NCBI RefSeq assembly: GCF_900108335.1
Contig: NZ_FNVT01000003.1
Coordinates: 849,563 to 913,562, forward strand
Source of the DNA: Nonomuraea solani
GTDB lineage: Bacteria; Actinomycetota; Actinomycetes; Streptosporangiales; Streptosporangiaceae
Length of the DNA: 64,000 bases
Reading direction: 5' to 3'
Positions 9,880-20,999 of the stretch are shown here, piece by piece (the stretch's first letter is position 1; each line of letters opens with the position of its first letter). The notes below the pieces were generated by a model, which saw only the letters and a program-made list of their open reading frames with translations, was not told the origin of the DNA and searched no databases. The position numbers were made by a program, and so were the translations under genes.

Positions 9880-11607
9880 TCAGCCCAGCGGGAACAGCGG
9901 CGCCCCGGCGTTGGTCTCGACCTTGGGGGTCCAGTTCTGCCGGTCCTGGTTGAGCTCCAGGATCTTGGTGCCCTTGTCCGTCGTCGACTCCGCCAGGATC
10001 CGGTCCTCCAGCGCCGCCAGAGACTCCAGCCGATCCTTCAGCGGCACACCGACCGTCTCCCCGTCGCCCACGTTGATCTGGTTGAGGATCTGCACCGCCT
10101 TGCTGCTCTTCACAAGCACGAGCACGTGCTCGTCGTCCTCCCAGGCCACGTCGACGACCTCGTCGCTCTCCTCGGTGGTGGTCAGGGCCTGGAAGTTCCC
10201 CAGCATCATCCCCGCCCCCTCACCGGTGAGCGCGCCGATCTGCACGGTGTTCTTCCCGGTGGCCACCACCACCCGTACCCCGTCCCTGGCGATCCGCAGC
10301 TTCGTGACGTCCAGCCCGACCAGCTTGGGCGCCGCGACCCGCTCGGCCCCGCGCCCGCCGGCCGGGTCGTACCGCAGCAGGACCGCGTTCGCGCGGTCGT
10401 AGGTCCACAGGGAGCCGTCGCGATGCCATGTGGGCGGCGTCAGGTCGGTGCCCGGGATGACCTCCTGCCAGCGCCCCTCCTGCGTCAGCCCGGCCACGGA
10501 GATGCCGGTCGCCGTCCTGGCCGCGATGGAGGCGTTGCTCTCCTTGGACAGGGCGAAGTCCTCGTAGCCCTCGCGCGGCTCCCCCGCCGCGCCGGGCACC
10601 GCGCCCATGGGGCCGTCCTTGCCCAGCGAGTGCAGCGCGCCCTTGCTGATGTAGTAGGCGCTCTCGCCGCCGTTGCTCAGCCAGTTCTCGTCGGAGTTGG
10701 GCCGGTCGACGGTGTAGGGCTCCCCGTCCACCTGGATCTCGATGATGCGGCCCTTGGCGATGTCGTTCTTGTTGAGGGTGAACCTGATCTGGGCCCTGAG
10801 GGCGTCCTCGGCGCTCAGGTCGAGGAGGTCGAGCGGGCCGGAGAGGTTGATCACCACGCGCTCCTCCCCCGACGTGACCGACTCGATCTTGGTGCCGGGC
10901 GGGAAGCTCGACAGCACGGCGCCCTGCAGGGCCCCGGTCGGCGGCTCCAGCAGCCGCTCAAGGACGGTCTGCGCGAACCTCTCCGTCGGCTTCAGCCGCA
11001 GGCGCAGGCGGTCGACGACGAGCCTGTCCTGGGTGTTGCGGCTGGGGTAGTAGAGATTAGTCGGCCGGTACGCCCGCGCCACGTCGGAGGCGGTGAGCAC
11101 GAGCTCGTTGGGCAGGGCGTCGATCAGGTAGCCGCCCTTCGGGTTCTTGACCAGGTCGTACACCCTGTCCATCCCTCCCACCGTGGGCAGGTACGAGTCG
11201 TCCTCCTGGATCGCGGCCACCCAGCGGCCCTTGATCGAGACCTTCTGCACCGTCTCCGTGCCGTCACGCGAGGCGTCCGGCACCACCTCGTACTGGTCCT
11301 CGATCACCGCCACCGGCCCCGAGGCGTTCCACTTGGCCCGCGCCTTGGGGGTCAGGTATTTCAGCAGCGTCTCCGGGTCGTCGGGGTAGGCGGCCATGGC
11401 GGCCTGCATGCCCCTGATCGTCTGCTCGGGGCTCCAGGACGGCTGGGGCTCGATGGCGATCATGCGCTGGAACGGCTTGCTCAGCGGGTCGCCCGCGCCG
11501 GCCTCGTCCACGGTGTACGGGCCGCTCGCGGGGATCACGGTGCACCCCGAGCAGCACACGGAAGCCGCGATGGCGGTGATCGCGACGAACCGCCTAATCC
11601 TCGTCAT
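9880..11607 (-). CDS. lpqB: Lipoprotein LpqB
   Basis: A 575-residue extracytoplasmic lipoprotein that modulates the MtrA/MtrB two-component system in actinobacteria. Seen: a short signal peptide ending in the lipobox-like CSG with C22 as the lipidated residue. The usual Leu at -3 is replaced by Cys. Family blocks IPASGPYTVDEAG and KPFQRMIAIEPQP follow, then a GerMN-type central domain and a C-terminal beta-propeller-like part. Its first 14 bases overlap the end of mtrB, so translation is coupled. The operon order mtrA-mtrB-lpqB is the canonical one. Confidence 0.95.
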   Translation of the reverse strand: MTRIRRFVAITAIAASVCCSGCTVIPASGPYTVDEAGAGDPLSKPFQRMIAIEPQPSWSPEQTIRGMQAAMAAYPDDPETLLKYLTPKARAKWNASGPVAVIEDQYEVVPDASRDGTETVQKVSIKGRWVAAIQEDDSYLPTVGGMDRVYDLVKNPKGGYLIDALPNELVLTASDVARAYRPTNLYYPSRNTQDRLVVDRLRLRLKPTERFAQTVLERLLEPPTGALQGAVLSSFPPGTKIESVTSGEERVVINLSGPLDLLDLSAEDALRAQIRFTLNKNDIAKGRIIEIQVDGEPYTVDRPNSDENWLSNGGESAYYISKGALHSLGKDGPMGAVPGAAGEPREGYEDFALSKESNASIAARTATGISVAGLTQEGRWQEVIPGTDLTPPTWHRDGSLWTYDRANAVLLRYDPAGGRGAERVAAPKLVGLDVTKLRIARDGVRVVVATGKNTVQIGALTGEGAGMMLGNFQALTTTEESDEVVDVAWEDDEHVLVLVKSSKAVQILNQINVGDGETVGVPLKDRLESLAALEDRILAESTTDKGTKILELNQDRQNWTPKVETNAGAPLFPLG

Positions 11608-13342
11608 GGTCCGCCCCGTCCCCGGACGCCGGCAGCAGCACGGGCGTCATGGCCGTACGCCACGTACGGCGCATCTCGATCTCCGGCGGCACCAGCGACA
11701 GCGGCGAGCCCTTCAGGTCGGCCCCGGCCAGCCTGGGCAGCGTCAGCCTGAACTGCGAGCCCTCGCCCGGCTGCCCCCACGCCTGCAGCCACCCGCCGTG
11801 CAGCGCGGCGTCCTCGCGCGAGATCGCCAGCCCGAGCCCGGTCCCGCCGATGGTGCGCGCCCGCGATGGGTCGGCCCGCCAGAACCGGTCGAACACCATC
11901 GTGTCCTCGCCGTTCTTCAGCCCGATCCCGTGGTCGCGCACCGCGATGGCCACCGCGTCACGGTCGGCGCCGACGGTGACCACGATGTCGCGGCCCTCGC
12001 CGTGCTCGATGGCGTTGAACAGCAGGTTGCGCATGATGCGCTCGACCCTGCGGTTGTCGATCTCGGCCATGCACGGCTCGTTGGGCAGCCTGAGCTCGAA
12101 GCGGGTGGTGTGCCGCTCGGCCAGCGCCTCGGAGTCGCCGATCGCCCGCAGCACCACGTCGCGCACGTCCACGGGGTCGAGGTCGAGCGTGGCGGCGCCG
12201 GCGTCGTAGCGGCTGATCTCCAGCAGGTCGGCCAGCATCGACTCGAACCGCTCCAACTGGGCCTGCATGAGCTCGGCCGAGCGGGCGGCCATGGGGTCGA
12301 AGTCCTCGCGGGCGTCGTACAGCAGGTCGGCGGCCATGCGCACGGTCGTCAGCGGGGTGCGCAGCTCGTGGGAGACGTCCGAGACGAACTGCCGCTGGAC
12401 CTGCGAGAGCTCTTCGAGCTGGTGGATCTTCAGCGCCAGGTTGACGGCCATCTCGTTGAACGAGTTCGCCAGCCTGGCCAGGTCGTCCTCGCCGCGTACT
12501 TTCAGCCGTTCGTCCAGTTTGCCGGAGGCGAGGCGTTCGGCGGCCTCGCGCGCCAGCCGTACCGGGGAGACGACCTGCCGCGTGACCAGGTACGCGATCG
12601 CCGCCAGCAGCAGCACGAGCCCCATGCCCACCACGACGATGGCGAGCCTGACGTTGACCAGCAGTTCCTCTTCCTCGTTGAACGGGAAGAAGTGGTAGAC
12701 CTCGTAGTTCTCACCGGTGGCCGGGATGTGGACGATGCCGCCGACCACGTACGTGAGCCTGGCCTGGCTCTCACCCGCGAACTTGATCTCCTGCGTGAAG
12801 CCTGAGGTCTTGTCGTACTTGTACTCCCTGATGTTGCCCAGCAGCCTCAGCCTGAGCCCCATCGGCACGTCGCCGGGCACCACGCTGCCCGAGGCCCGCG
12901 ACTTGCCCGGGGCCGTCAGGTTGAGTATCAGCACGTCGTAGCGCTTCTCCGAGCCGCCCTCGCCGGAGCCGGTGACGACGTCCATGACGTCGTCGAGCGG
13001 GTTGGCCGCGCCCTTCTTGCCGCCGTCGGCGGGCTCGGTCTCGCTGTCGGCCTCAGGGGTGAGCGCGTCGGCGATCTGCAGGCGGTCGGCGAACGCCTCG
13101 CTGGTGGCGGAGAGCTTCCTGCTGTCCACGACGGACTTGTTGATCTGGCCGAACAGGAACGTCCCGAGCACCACCACGACGATCACCGAGATCACCAGCG
13201 TGCTGGTGACCACCTGGAGTTGGAGCGAGCGGCGCCAGATCCGGCGTACCCTGCCCGCCGCACGACGCACCCGCCGGCGCACGCCGCCGAGGATCTGGCG
13301 GAGTGTACGTCGGCGGGCTCTCTTCTTCTTCGTCGGGGGCAT
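11594..13342 (-). CDS. mtrB: Sensor histidine kinase MtrB
   Basis: A 582-residue membrane kinase paired with MtrA, linked to cell-wall and division control in actinobacteria. Seen: a very basic N terminus, TM1 at about 43-66, a roughly 160-residue extracytoplasmic loop, TM2 (LAIVVVGMGLVLLLAAIAYLV), a HAMP domain, and the HisKA block with phospho-acceptor H325 in SDVSHELRTPL. An HATPase domain carries N-box and G-box motifs (NLLFNAIEH, DHGIGL, GGTGLGLAI). It starts 18 bp after mtrA. No clear ribosome-binding site precedes ATG 13342. Confidence 0.97.
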   Translation of the reverse strand: MPPTKKKRARRRTLRQILGGVRRRVRRAAGRVRRIWRRSLQLQVVTSTLVISVIVVVVLGTFLFGQINKSVVDSRKLSATSEAFADRLQIADALTPEADSETEPADGGKKGAANPLDDVMDVVTGSGEGGSEKRYDVLILNLTAPGKSRASGSVVPGDVPMGLRLRLLGNIREYKYDKTSGFTQEIKFAGESQARLTYVVGGIVHIPATGENYEVYHFFPFNEEEELLVNVRLAIVVVGMGLVLLLAAIAYLVTRQVVSPVRLAREAAERLASGKLDERLKVRGEDDLARLANSFNEMAVNLALKIHQLEELSQVQRQFVSDVSHELRTPLTTVRMAADLLYDAREDFDPMAARSAELMQAQLERFESMLADLLEISRYDAGAATLDLDPVDVRDVVLRAIGDSEALAERHTTRFELRLPNEPCMAEIDNRRVERIMRNLLFNAIEHGEGRDIVVTVGADRDAVAIAVRDHGIGLKNGEDTMVFDRFWRADPSRARTIGGTGLGLAISREDAALHGGWLQAWGQPGEGSQFRLTLPRLAGADLKGSPLSLVPPEIEMRRTWRTAMTPVLLPASGDGADHDED

Positions 13343-13360
13343 GGCGGGGCGAGGCGACGG

Positions 13361-14038
13361 TTAGGCGGGGCCGGCTTTGTAGCCGACGCCGCGCACCGTC
13401 ACGACGATCTCGGGGTGCTCGGGGTCCTTCTCGATCTTGGCCCTGAGCCGCTGCACGTGCACGTTGACCAGCCGCGTGTCGGCCGCGTGCCGGTAACCCC
13501 ACACCTGCTCCAGCAGGACCTCGCGGGTGAACACCTGGCGCGGCTTGCGGGCCAGGGCCACCAGCAGGTCGAACTCCAGCGGCGTGAGGTTGATGGTCTC
13601 CTCGCCGCGCTTGACCGAGTGGCCGGCCACGTCAATGGTGATGTCGCCGATCTGCAGGATCTCGGGGGTCGGCTCGTCGGTACGGCGCAACCGCGCCCGC
13701 ACCCTGGCCACCAGTTCCTTCGGCTTGAACGGCTTGACAATGTAGTCGTCGGCACCCGACTCGAGCCCGAGCACGACGTCGATCGTGTCGCTCTTGGCGG
13801 TGAGCATGACGATCGGAACCCCCGACTCGGCCCTGATCCGCCGCGCGACGTCGATGCCGTCGGCCCCCGGCAGCATCAGGTCGAGCAACACCAGATCCGG
13901 GCGTGTATCCCGGAAAGCGTCGAGGGCCTTGTCGCCATCGGAGACAAATGACGGCTCGAAGCCTTCCCCTCGCAGCACGATCCCCAGCATCTCGGCGAGA
14001 GCGGCGTCGTCGTCGACGACCAGCACGCGACCTTTCAT
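13361..14038 (-). CDS. mtrA: Response regulator MtrA
   Basis: A 225-residue OmpR/PhoB-family regulator. The receiver has acidic residues D9-D11, phosphoacceptor D53, T80 and K102. The C-terminal winged helix ends in VNVHVQRLRAKIEKDPEHP and VRGVGYKAG. It is near-identical in layout to mycobacterial and streptomycete MtrA. GAGGGG immediately precedes ATG 14038. It is divergent from the GPDPase-like membrane gene across 267 bp. Confidence 0.98.
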   Translation of the reverse strand: MKGRVLVVDDDAALAEMLGIVLRGEGFEPSFVSDGDKALDAFRDTRPDLVLLDLMLPGADGIDVARRIRAESGVPIVMLTAKSDTIDVVLGLESGADDYIVKPFKPKELVARVRARLRRTDEPTPEILQIGDITIDVAGHSVKRGEETINLTPLEFDLLVALARKPRQVFTREVLLEQVWGYRHAADTRLVNVHVQRLRAKIEKDPEHPEIVVTVRGVGYKAGPA

Positions 14039-14305
14039 GGCCCCTCATTCGTTCTACGCATTGTGGGACATACCCGCACGATCGCTGAAGGTTACCCTTA
14101 GCAGGCCCATGAGTGAGACTCGAGCCCTACAAAAGGCGAATTTTAGGTCCGCCGCGACCGGCAATCTCAGTCTGCGGTAACAGAGCGACTTTCGGCCATC
14201 CCCGGAAGGGAAGCTTGCCCGGATTCGCCCGGGAATGCGGGCTAGATCGGGCGGCGAATCCTCTCTGTGACACCAATGCCCCGCTCAGCGTGCCAGGATT
14301 GGGAT

Positions 14306-15565
14306 ATGTCAGACGGTCACGGTCCCTCGCCCGAGACGCCATCAGGCTGGTCGGCCGAACAGCCCCCGCCCTACAGCGCCCCGCCGGCCTCCCCGTGGAC
14401 CGCGCCTGGCGCGCAGCAACAGGTGCCCGGCGGGCAGCCCCATGAGCCGCCCCAGCAACAGCAGGCGCCTTACGGGCCCGGGCCCCAAACACCATATCCG
14501 CCTTATCCGCAACAGCAGCCAGGATACGGCTACATGCCCCCGCCCGCGCTCAGGCCGGGCATCATCCCGCTGCGCCCGCTGGGCCTCGGCGACATCCTCG
14601 ACGGCACGATCAAACTGATCAGGTCCAACCCCAAGGCCGTGCTCGGCCTCTCCGCGGTGGCGGCCCTGCTGGCCGCCGTGCCGCTGGCCGTCGGGCAGGC
14701 GTTCGTGCTCAACGCCGCGGGCAGCGCGCTGCGCGACCCGGACAACATGGCCGCCGCCGGTGACCTCACCAGCCTCTACGGCCTGGCCGCCCAATACGGC
14801 GGCACGCTGATCTCCTACGCGGTGCAGTTCGTCGTGGTCACGCTGCTGACCGGGGTGATCACCCGCATTCTCGGCCGGGCCGTCTTCGGCGGCAACCTCA
14901 CCGCGGGCGAGGCGTGGCAGCTCGTCAAGGGCCGGGTGCCGGCGTTGTTCGGCGTGGTGGGGCTGATGGCCGCCATCATGCTGGCGCCGGTGATCGTCTA
15001 CGCGCTGATCGTCGTGGCCTTCGCGATGAACGCCACGAGCGCGGGCGACCTCGGCTGGCTGGCCCTGATCACCATCGTGTTCATCGTCCTGTACATCGCC
15101 TACTACCTGTTCTTCAGGACCCGCTTCGCCTTCGCCTCGCCCGCCGTGGTGCTGGAGGGCCGTGGCCCCATCGATGCCATGCGCCGCTCCTGGCACCTCG
15201 TGACCGGCGACTTCTGGCGGGTGCTCGGCATCATGCTGCTCACCTCCCTGCTGGTCGGGCTGGTGGCGGGCGTGCTGACGGTGCCCTTCACGCTGGCGGG
15301 CACCGCGTTCGGCATGTTCGGCACGAGCTCGGCGGCCACGGCGATCGTCTCGGCCGTGCTGATCGCGATCGGCGCCACGCTCGGCGCGATGTTCACCTAT
15401 CCGTTCGAGGCCGGGGTCGCCGGTCTCCTGTACGCCGACCGCCGCATGCGCAGCGAGGCGTTCGACCTCGTGCTGCAGACGGCGGCCATCGAGCAGCAGC
15501 GCCAGGGCTGGGTGCACGCCTCGGCCGACGAGCTCTGGCACCCGTCCAACTCGGCCAGGCCGTGA
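14306..15565 (+). CDS. Membrane protein with glycerophosphoryl diester phosphodiesterase-type membrane domain
   Basis: A 419-residue protein with a roughly 80-residue Pro/Gln-rich cytoplasmic N terminus and then about six transmembrane segments (such as VAALLAAVPLAVGQAF and LALITIVFIVLYIAYYLFF). The soluble GPDPase catalytic domain is absent; only the membrane region of that family is present, so enzymatic activity is not implied. It is the first gene of a five-gene operon and its stop overlaps the DUF4129 start by 4 bp. ATG 14306 has either a weak AGGA site or a CAGGAT -10-like hexamer ending 6 nt upstream, so a leaderless start is possible. Confidence 0.75.
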   Translation: MSDGHGPSPETPSGWSAEQPPPYSAPPASPWTAPGAQQQVPGGQPHEPPQQQQAPYGPGPQTPYPPYPQQQPGYGYMPPPALRPGIIPLRPLGLGDILDGTIKLIRSNPKAVLGLSAVAALLAAVPLAVGQAFVLNAAGSALRDPDNMAAAGDLTSLYGLAAQYGGTLISYAVQFVVVTLLTGVITRILGRAVFGGNLTAGEAWQLVKGRVPALFGVVGLMAAIMLAPVIVYALIVVAFAMNATSAGDLGWLALITIVFIVLYIAYYLFFRTRFAFASPAVVLEGRGPIDAMRRSWHLVTGDFWRVLGIMLLTSLLVGLVAGVLTVPFTLAGTAFGMFGTSSAATAIVSAVLIAIGATLGAMFTYPFEAGVAGLLYADRRMRSEAFDLVLQTAAIEQQRQGWVHASADELWHPSNSARP

Positions 15566-16188
15566 CCCCGATCGGCAGGGACGAGGCCGCGCGTCAGGCC
15601 GCGGGCGAGCTGCTCAAGCCCGAATACGCCAAAGAGTCGCTGCTCGACCAGATCTACCGGCGGGTCATGCAGTTCCTCGGCGACCTTCTCGACGCCGCCG
15701 CCGGCGGCGGCTCGACCGGCGGCATCATCGCCTCCGTGCTGATCACGCTGATCCTGCTCGGCGTGATCATCCTGGTCGCCTGGCGGCTGCGGAAGACGGC
15801 CCGCAAGCGGGGGCTCGCCGCGGGCGGGCTGTTCGGGGAGCGGGCGATGAGCGCCGCCGAGCACCGGCAGGCGGCCGAACGGCTGGCCACGGAGGGCAAC
15901 TGGACGGAGGCCGTCCAGGAACGCCTCCGCGCCATCGCCCGCGACCTGGAGGAGCGCGCGCTGGTCGACGGCATGCCCGGCCGCACGGCCCACGAACTGG
16001 CCACCGAGGCCGCGGTGTCGCTGCCCGCCTTCACCGGCGAGCTGGCCGCGGCGGCGCGCTCGTTCGACGACGTGACCTACGGCGGCGTGCCGGGCACCAG
16101 GGAGTCCTACGAGTCGATGACCAGCCTCGACGACCGGCTCGGCCAGGCCCGCCCCGCTCCGCTCGTCGCCGCCGGAGGGGTGGCATGA
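15562..16188 (+). CDS. DUF4129 domain protein
   Basis: A 208-residue protein with one central transmembrane segment (IIASVLITLILLGVIILVAW, about residues 52-71) and a helical C-terminal DUF4129 domain (NWTEAVQERLRAIARDLEERALVDGMPGRTAHELA). DUF4129 proteins accompany MoxR/DUF58 genes and often transglutaminase-like proteins; their biochemical role is unknown. GTG 15562 overlaps the previous stop as GTGA, and its own stop overlaps the next start as ATGA. Confidence 0.85.
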   Translation: MTPIGRDEAARQAAGELLKPEYAKESLLDQIYRRVMQFLGDLLDAAAGGGSTGGIIASVLITLILLGVIILVAWRLRKTARKRGLAAGGLFGERAMSAAEHRQAAERLATEGNWTEAVQERLRAIARDLEERALVDGMPGRTAHELATEAAVSLPAFTGELAAAARSFDDVTYGGVPGTRESYESMTSLDDRLGQARPAPLVAAGGVA

Positions 16189-17355
16189 GCGTCCTCACCC
16201 GTCCCGGTGAGACCGGGGAGTCCTCCTCCACGTCTCCCACGGCGCGCTCCACCTGGCGCTCCAGCCGGCTCTTCGTGCTGCTCGGCGCCCTCGTCGTGCT
16301 GGCCGCCGTCCTCGGGGTCCTGCTCAGGCCCGACCAGGGCCCCTCCCGGCCGCTCGACCCCGCAGACACCTCGTTCGCGGGCTCGAAGGCGCTGGCCGAG
16401 CTGCTGCGCGACCGGGGCGTCACCGTCGACAGGGTCGACTCCGCGCAGGCCGCCGCCGGCAAGGCCGGCACGGGCGACCGGCTGCTGCTGATCACCGACA
16501 CCACGTTCATCGACGAGTTCGGCCTGGCCGAGGTCCCGGGTGACCGCCTGATCGTCGGTGACGTCCTGGGCATGGAGCTGCTGGCCCCCGGGGTGCGCAC
16601 CGAGCCCGGCCAGGCGCGCACCCGCTCGCGCGAGCCCGAGTGCGGCCTGCCCGCGGCTACGGCGGCCGGCAGCGCCCACCTGGGCGGCGCGATCATGCGC
16701 GGTCCGTCCGGCTCGACCGGCTGCTACCCCGCCGATGACGGGCACACCCTGGTCAGGTTCGCCAACCCGGAAGGCGGCGTCACCACGGTGGTCGGCGACG
16801 GCTCCTTCATGAGCAACCAGCGCCTGGCCGAGGACGGCAACGCGGCGCTCGCGCTCAACCTCATCGGCACCGGCAAGGCCGTCACCTGGCTCGTCCGCCC
16901 GGAGACCCCGCCCGCGGCGCGACTGCCCGGCGAAGAGGGCAAGTCCATGTACGAGCTGATGCCCGGCGGCATCCGCTGGGCCATCTACATGGCGATCATC
17001 GCTCTGGCCGTCACCGTCTACTGGCGTGGCCGGCGCCTGGGCCCCGTGGTCACGGAGAAGCTGCCCGTCATCGTGCGCGCCGCCGAGACCGTCGAGGGCC
17101 GCGGCCGGCTCTACCGCGCCAGACGCGCCAGGGAACGCGCCGCCGACGCGCTGCGCGAGGGCACCATCGACCGGCTCACGCCTAGGCTGGGGCTCGGCTC
17201 GGGGGCCGGCCGGCACGAGATCGTCGCGGCCCTCGCCGCCCGTACGGCCCAGGACGCCCAAGACGTCGGCGCCGCACTCTACGGCCCGGCACCGGGCGAC
17301 GACGCCGGGCTCGTCGGGCTGGCCACATACTTGGAAACGCTTGAGAGGCAGGTCA

Positions 17356-17366
<11 letters not shown>
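16185..17366 (+). CDS. DUF4350 domain protein
   Basis: A 393-residue membrane protein with N-terminal TM (LFVLLGALVVLAAVLGVLL, about 29-47), an extracytoplasmic domain and a second TM (WAIYMAIIALAVTVYW, about 265-280) before a basic cytoplasmic tail. The domain starts DTSFAGSKALAELLRDRGVTVDRV, the typical DUF4350 start. The family is thought to supply a GATase-like fold; no activity is shown. It overlaps its neighbours on both sides (ATGA upstream, 11 bp downstream). Confidence 0.85.
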
Positions 17367-18335
<969 letters not shown>

Positions 18336-18336
<1 letters not shown>

Positions 18337-19709
18337 TGGCTCTGACGGGACGTGCGGGGCTGCTCGCGGCGCTCGGCATCGTGGTGGTGCTGCTCTCGCC
18401 GCAGCCCGGGGCCGCGCTGGCCGGGATCTGCCTGCTGCTGGCCGCCGCGATCATCGTGGACCTGGTGTTCGCCGGCGCGGTACGCCCGCTCAGGTTCCAT
18501 CGTTCCGGCGACACGCTGATCCGGCTCGGCCAGCAGGCCACGGTGGAGCTGGTGGTCGAGAACCCGGGGGGCAGGCGCGTCCGCGGTGTGCTGCGGGACG
18601 CCTGGCCGCCCTCCGCCGGCGCCACGCCGCGGGTCGCTCAGGTGAACGTCCCTCGCGGCGAGCGCCGCAAGATCGTCGTGACGCTCGCTCCGACGAGGCG
18701 CGGCGACCGCTCGTCCGTGGCCGTCACGGTGCGCTCGGTCGGCCCGCTCGGCCTGGCCGCCCGCCAGGGCAACCACCAGGCTCCCTGGACCGTACGCGTG
18801 CTGCCGCCGTTCCTGTCGCGCAAGCACCTGCCCTCCAGGCTGGCCAGGCTCCGCGAGCTCGACGGGCAGCACCCGGCGCTCGTCCGGGGGCAGGGCACCG
18901 AGTTCGACTCGCTGCGCGAATACGTGGTGGGCGACGACGTGCGCTCCATCGACTGGCGGGCCACCGCGCGCCGCCACGACGTGGTCGTCCGCACCTGGCG
19001 TCCCGAGCGCGACCGCCGCGTACTGATCGTGCTCGACACCGGCCGCACCTCCGCGGGCCGGGTGGGTGACGCGCCGATCCCCCTGGCCGGGGCCACCGGT
19101 GGCGGCGGCGGGCTGCTCGTCCGGCCCGACCCTCGGCCCGCGCCCGGCTGGCCGCGGCTCGACTGGTCGATGGACGCCGCGCTGCTGCTGGCCGCGCTGG
19201 CCGCCAAGGCGGGCGACCAGGTGGACTTCCTGGCCTACGACCGGGCCGTACGCGCCTGGGTGGGTGGGGCGTCGCGCACTGAACTGCTGTCGTCGCTGGT
19301 CAACGTGATGGCGCCGATCGAGGCGGAGCTGATCGAGGCCGACTCGCAGGGGATGGTGGCGGCGGTCCTGTCGCGGGCCAAGCGGCGCTGCCTGGTCGTC
19401 CTGCTCACGGACCTCAACTCGGCGGCGCTCGACGAGGGCCTCATGCCCGTACTGCCGCAGCTCTCCTCACGGCACCTGGTGCTGGTGGCCGGGGTGTCCG
19501 ATCCGCGCGTTTCGGCCATGGCGGGGCGGCGGGGGTCGGTGGAGCAGGTGTACGACGCTGCGGCGGCCGAACAGGCCCAGCTGGGGCGGCGGCGCATCAC
19601 GGCCCGGCTGCGACGGCACGGGGTCGAGGTCGTGGACGCACCCCCGGACGACATCGCACCCGCCTTGGCGGACGCCTACCTGGCCCTGAAGGCCGCCGGC
19701 CGCCTGTAA
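18336..19709 (+). CDS. DUF58 domain protein
   Basis: A 457-residue protein with two N-terminal transmembrane segments, a beta-rich domain, the DUF58 signature GTEFDSLREYVVGDDVRSIDWRATARR (about residues 188-214) and a C-terminal VWA-like domain (VLIVLDTGRT, LVVLLTDLNS). It is the usual partner of MoxR ATPases and is coupled to that gene by TGATG. It is the last gene of the operon; a short CCCTTT-GTG-AAAGGG hairpin lies 50 bp downstream (19760-19774). Confidence 0.93.
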
Positions 19710-19897
19710 GGGCCCGTTGTCACACGTCAGGCCCCTCTCCACCGCACTTCGGCTGAGGTCCCTTTGTGAAAGGGGCCGGGCGGGGTCGGTCGGGCAGGGA
19801 CGCTCGAACCCAGCGGGCGGGTATCCGGCGGGCGCGAGCGAGCCGAAGGGTCAGGCGGTCGGGCGGTCGTGGCCATGCGGCCGGCCGTGACCATGGG

Positions 19898-19946
19898 CCG
19901 GTCGAGCCGGTCGAGCCGGGTAGGCCGGTCGAGCCGGTCGGGCCGG
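19898..19946. repeat. Short tandem repeat of CCGGTCGAG-type 9-mers
   Basis: Between the converging DUF58 and SpoIIM-like genes, a CCGGTCGAGC motif recurs about four times in 50 bp with small changes. The 246-bp spacer holds no gene. Confidence 0.6.
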
Positions 19947-19955
19947 GTGGGGCGG

Positions 19956-20948
19956 TCAGGCGGTTGGGGCGACGTCGGGGGCGTGTTCGATGTCTCCTGT
20001 TTCGTGGTGGTGGGTGGCGCGGCGGCCGAAGATGATGATGTACGCGAGGAAGGCCACCAACGCGAGTGCGCCGATGGTGATGCGGGCCCATGTGGGCAGG
20101 CCCGACGGCGTGACGAAGGCCTCGATCAGGCCCGAGACGAACAGCACCACGACCAGCCCCAGCGCCACGCTCATCACCGCCCGGCCCTGTTCGGCCAGGG
20201 CCTCGACGCGTTTACGGGGGCCCGGGTCGATGACCGTCCAGCCCAGGCGCATGCCCACCGCCGCCGCCAGGAACACGGCGGTCAGTTCGAGGAGGCCGTG
20301 CGGCAGGATCAGGCCGAAGAAGATGTCCAGCTTGTCCCTGGAGGCCATGAGGCCGCCGGAGACGGCGACGTTCTCGGCGTTGGCGTACAGCACGTACGGG
20401 ATCGGCAGCCCCAGCAGCACCGCGTACATGATCATCTGTGCCGCCACCCACGCGTTGTTGAGCCACACGCGGCTGGCGAACGAGGCGGCCGGGTTCTCCG
20501 AGTAGTAGTCGGCGAAGTCCTCGTCGACGAGTCGCGTGATCTCGTCCGGGCTCGCGATCGACGCCTGGACCTCAGGGTTGGCCGCCACCCACGCGCCCAT
20601 CACCCACCCGACCACCAGGAACGCCACCGCGCTCCCCAGCCACCACCACCGCGCCCGGTACGCCACCACGGGGAACGACACCGTGAAGAACCGCGCCAGC
20701 TCCCGCCAGGCCGGCGTGTGCGCGCCGGTCACCGCGGACCTGGCCCTGGCCACCAGCGCGGACAGCCGCCCGACCAGCATCGGGTCCTTGGAGGACGAGC
20801 GCACCATGGACAGATGCGTGGCCACCCGCTGATACAGCTCGACCAGTTCGTCCACCTCGGTGCCCGTCAGCGACGAGCGGTTCTTGACGAGGTGGTCGAG
20901 CCGGTCCCACACGGGGCGGTGTGCTGTCACGAACGCGTCGATGTCCAC
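19956..20948 (-). CDS. Stage II sporulation protein M-like membrane protein
   Basis: A 330-residue SpoIIM-family (DUF95) protein with a helical cytoplasmic N terminus (DIDAFVTAHRPVWDRLDHLVKN) and about five transmembrane segments (WLGSAVAFLVVGWVMGAW, IMYAVLLGLPIPYVLYA, LLELTAVFLAAAVGM and others). It lies close to MoxR/DUF58 and RDD genes, as in many actinobacteria. The firmicute SpoIIM is a septal peptidoglycan-degradation component; the actinobacterial role is not established. GTG 20948 was chosen because it gives the common family N terminus and has a CAGAAT -10-like hexamer 6 nt upstream. A TTG at 20969 is the alternative. Confidence 0.85.
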   Translation of the reverse strand: MDIDAFVTAHRPVWDRLDHLVKNRSSLTGTEVDELVELYQRVATHLSMVRSSSKDPMLVGRLSALVARARSAVTGAHTPAWRELARFFTVSFPVVAYRARWWWLGSAVAFLVVGWVMGAWVAANPEVQASIASPDEITRLVDEDFADYYSENPAASFASRVWLNNAWVAAQMIMYAVLLGLPIPYVLYANAENVAVSGGLMASRDKLDIFFGLILPHGLLELTAVFLAAAVGMRLGWTVIDPGPRKRVEALAEQGRAVMSVALGLVVVLFVSGLIEAFVTPSGLPTWARITIGALALVAFLAYIIIFGRRATHHHETGDIEHAPDVAPTA

Positions 20949-20987
20949 CTGAACATTCTGGCTGCTCAATCAAGCGCACATAGCCGT

Positions 20988-20993
20988 TAGGCT
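20988..20993 (+). promoter_or_regulatory. -10-like TAGGCT placing a leaderless start at the RDD gene
   Basis: TAGGCT ends 6 nt before ATG 21000, so the transcript would start at the ATG. The gene has no Shine-Dalgarno sequence. No good -35 was seen. Confidence 0.45.
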
Positions 20994-20999
20994 CCACAT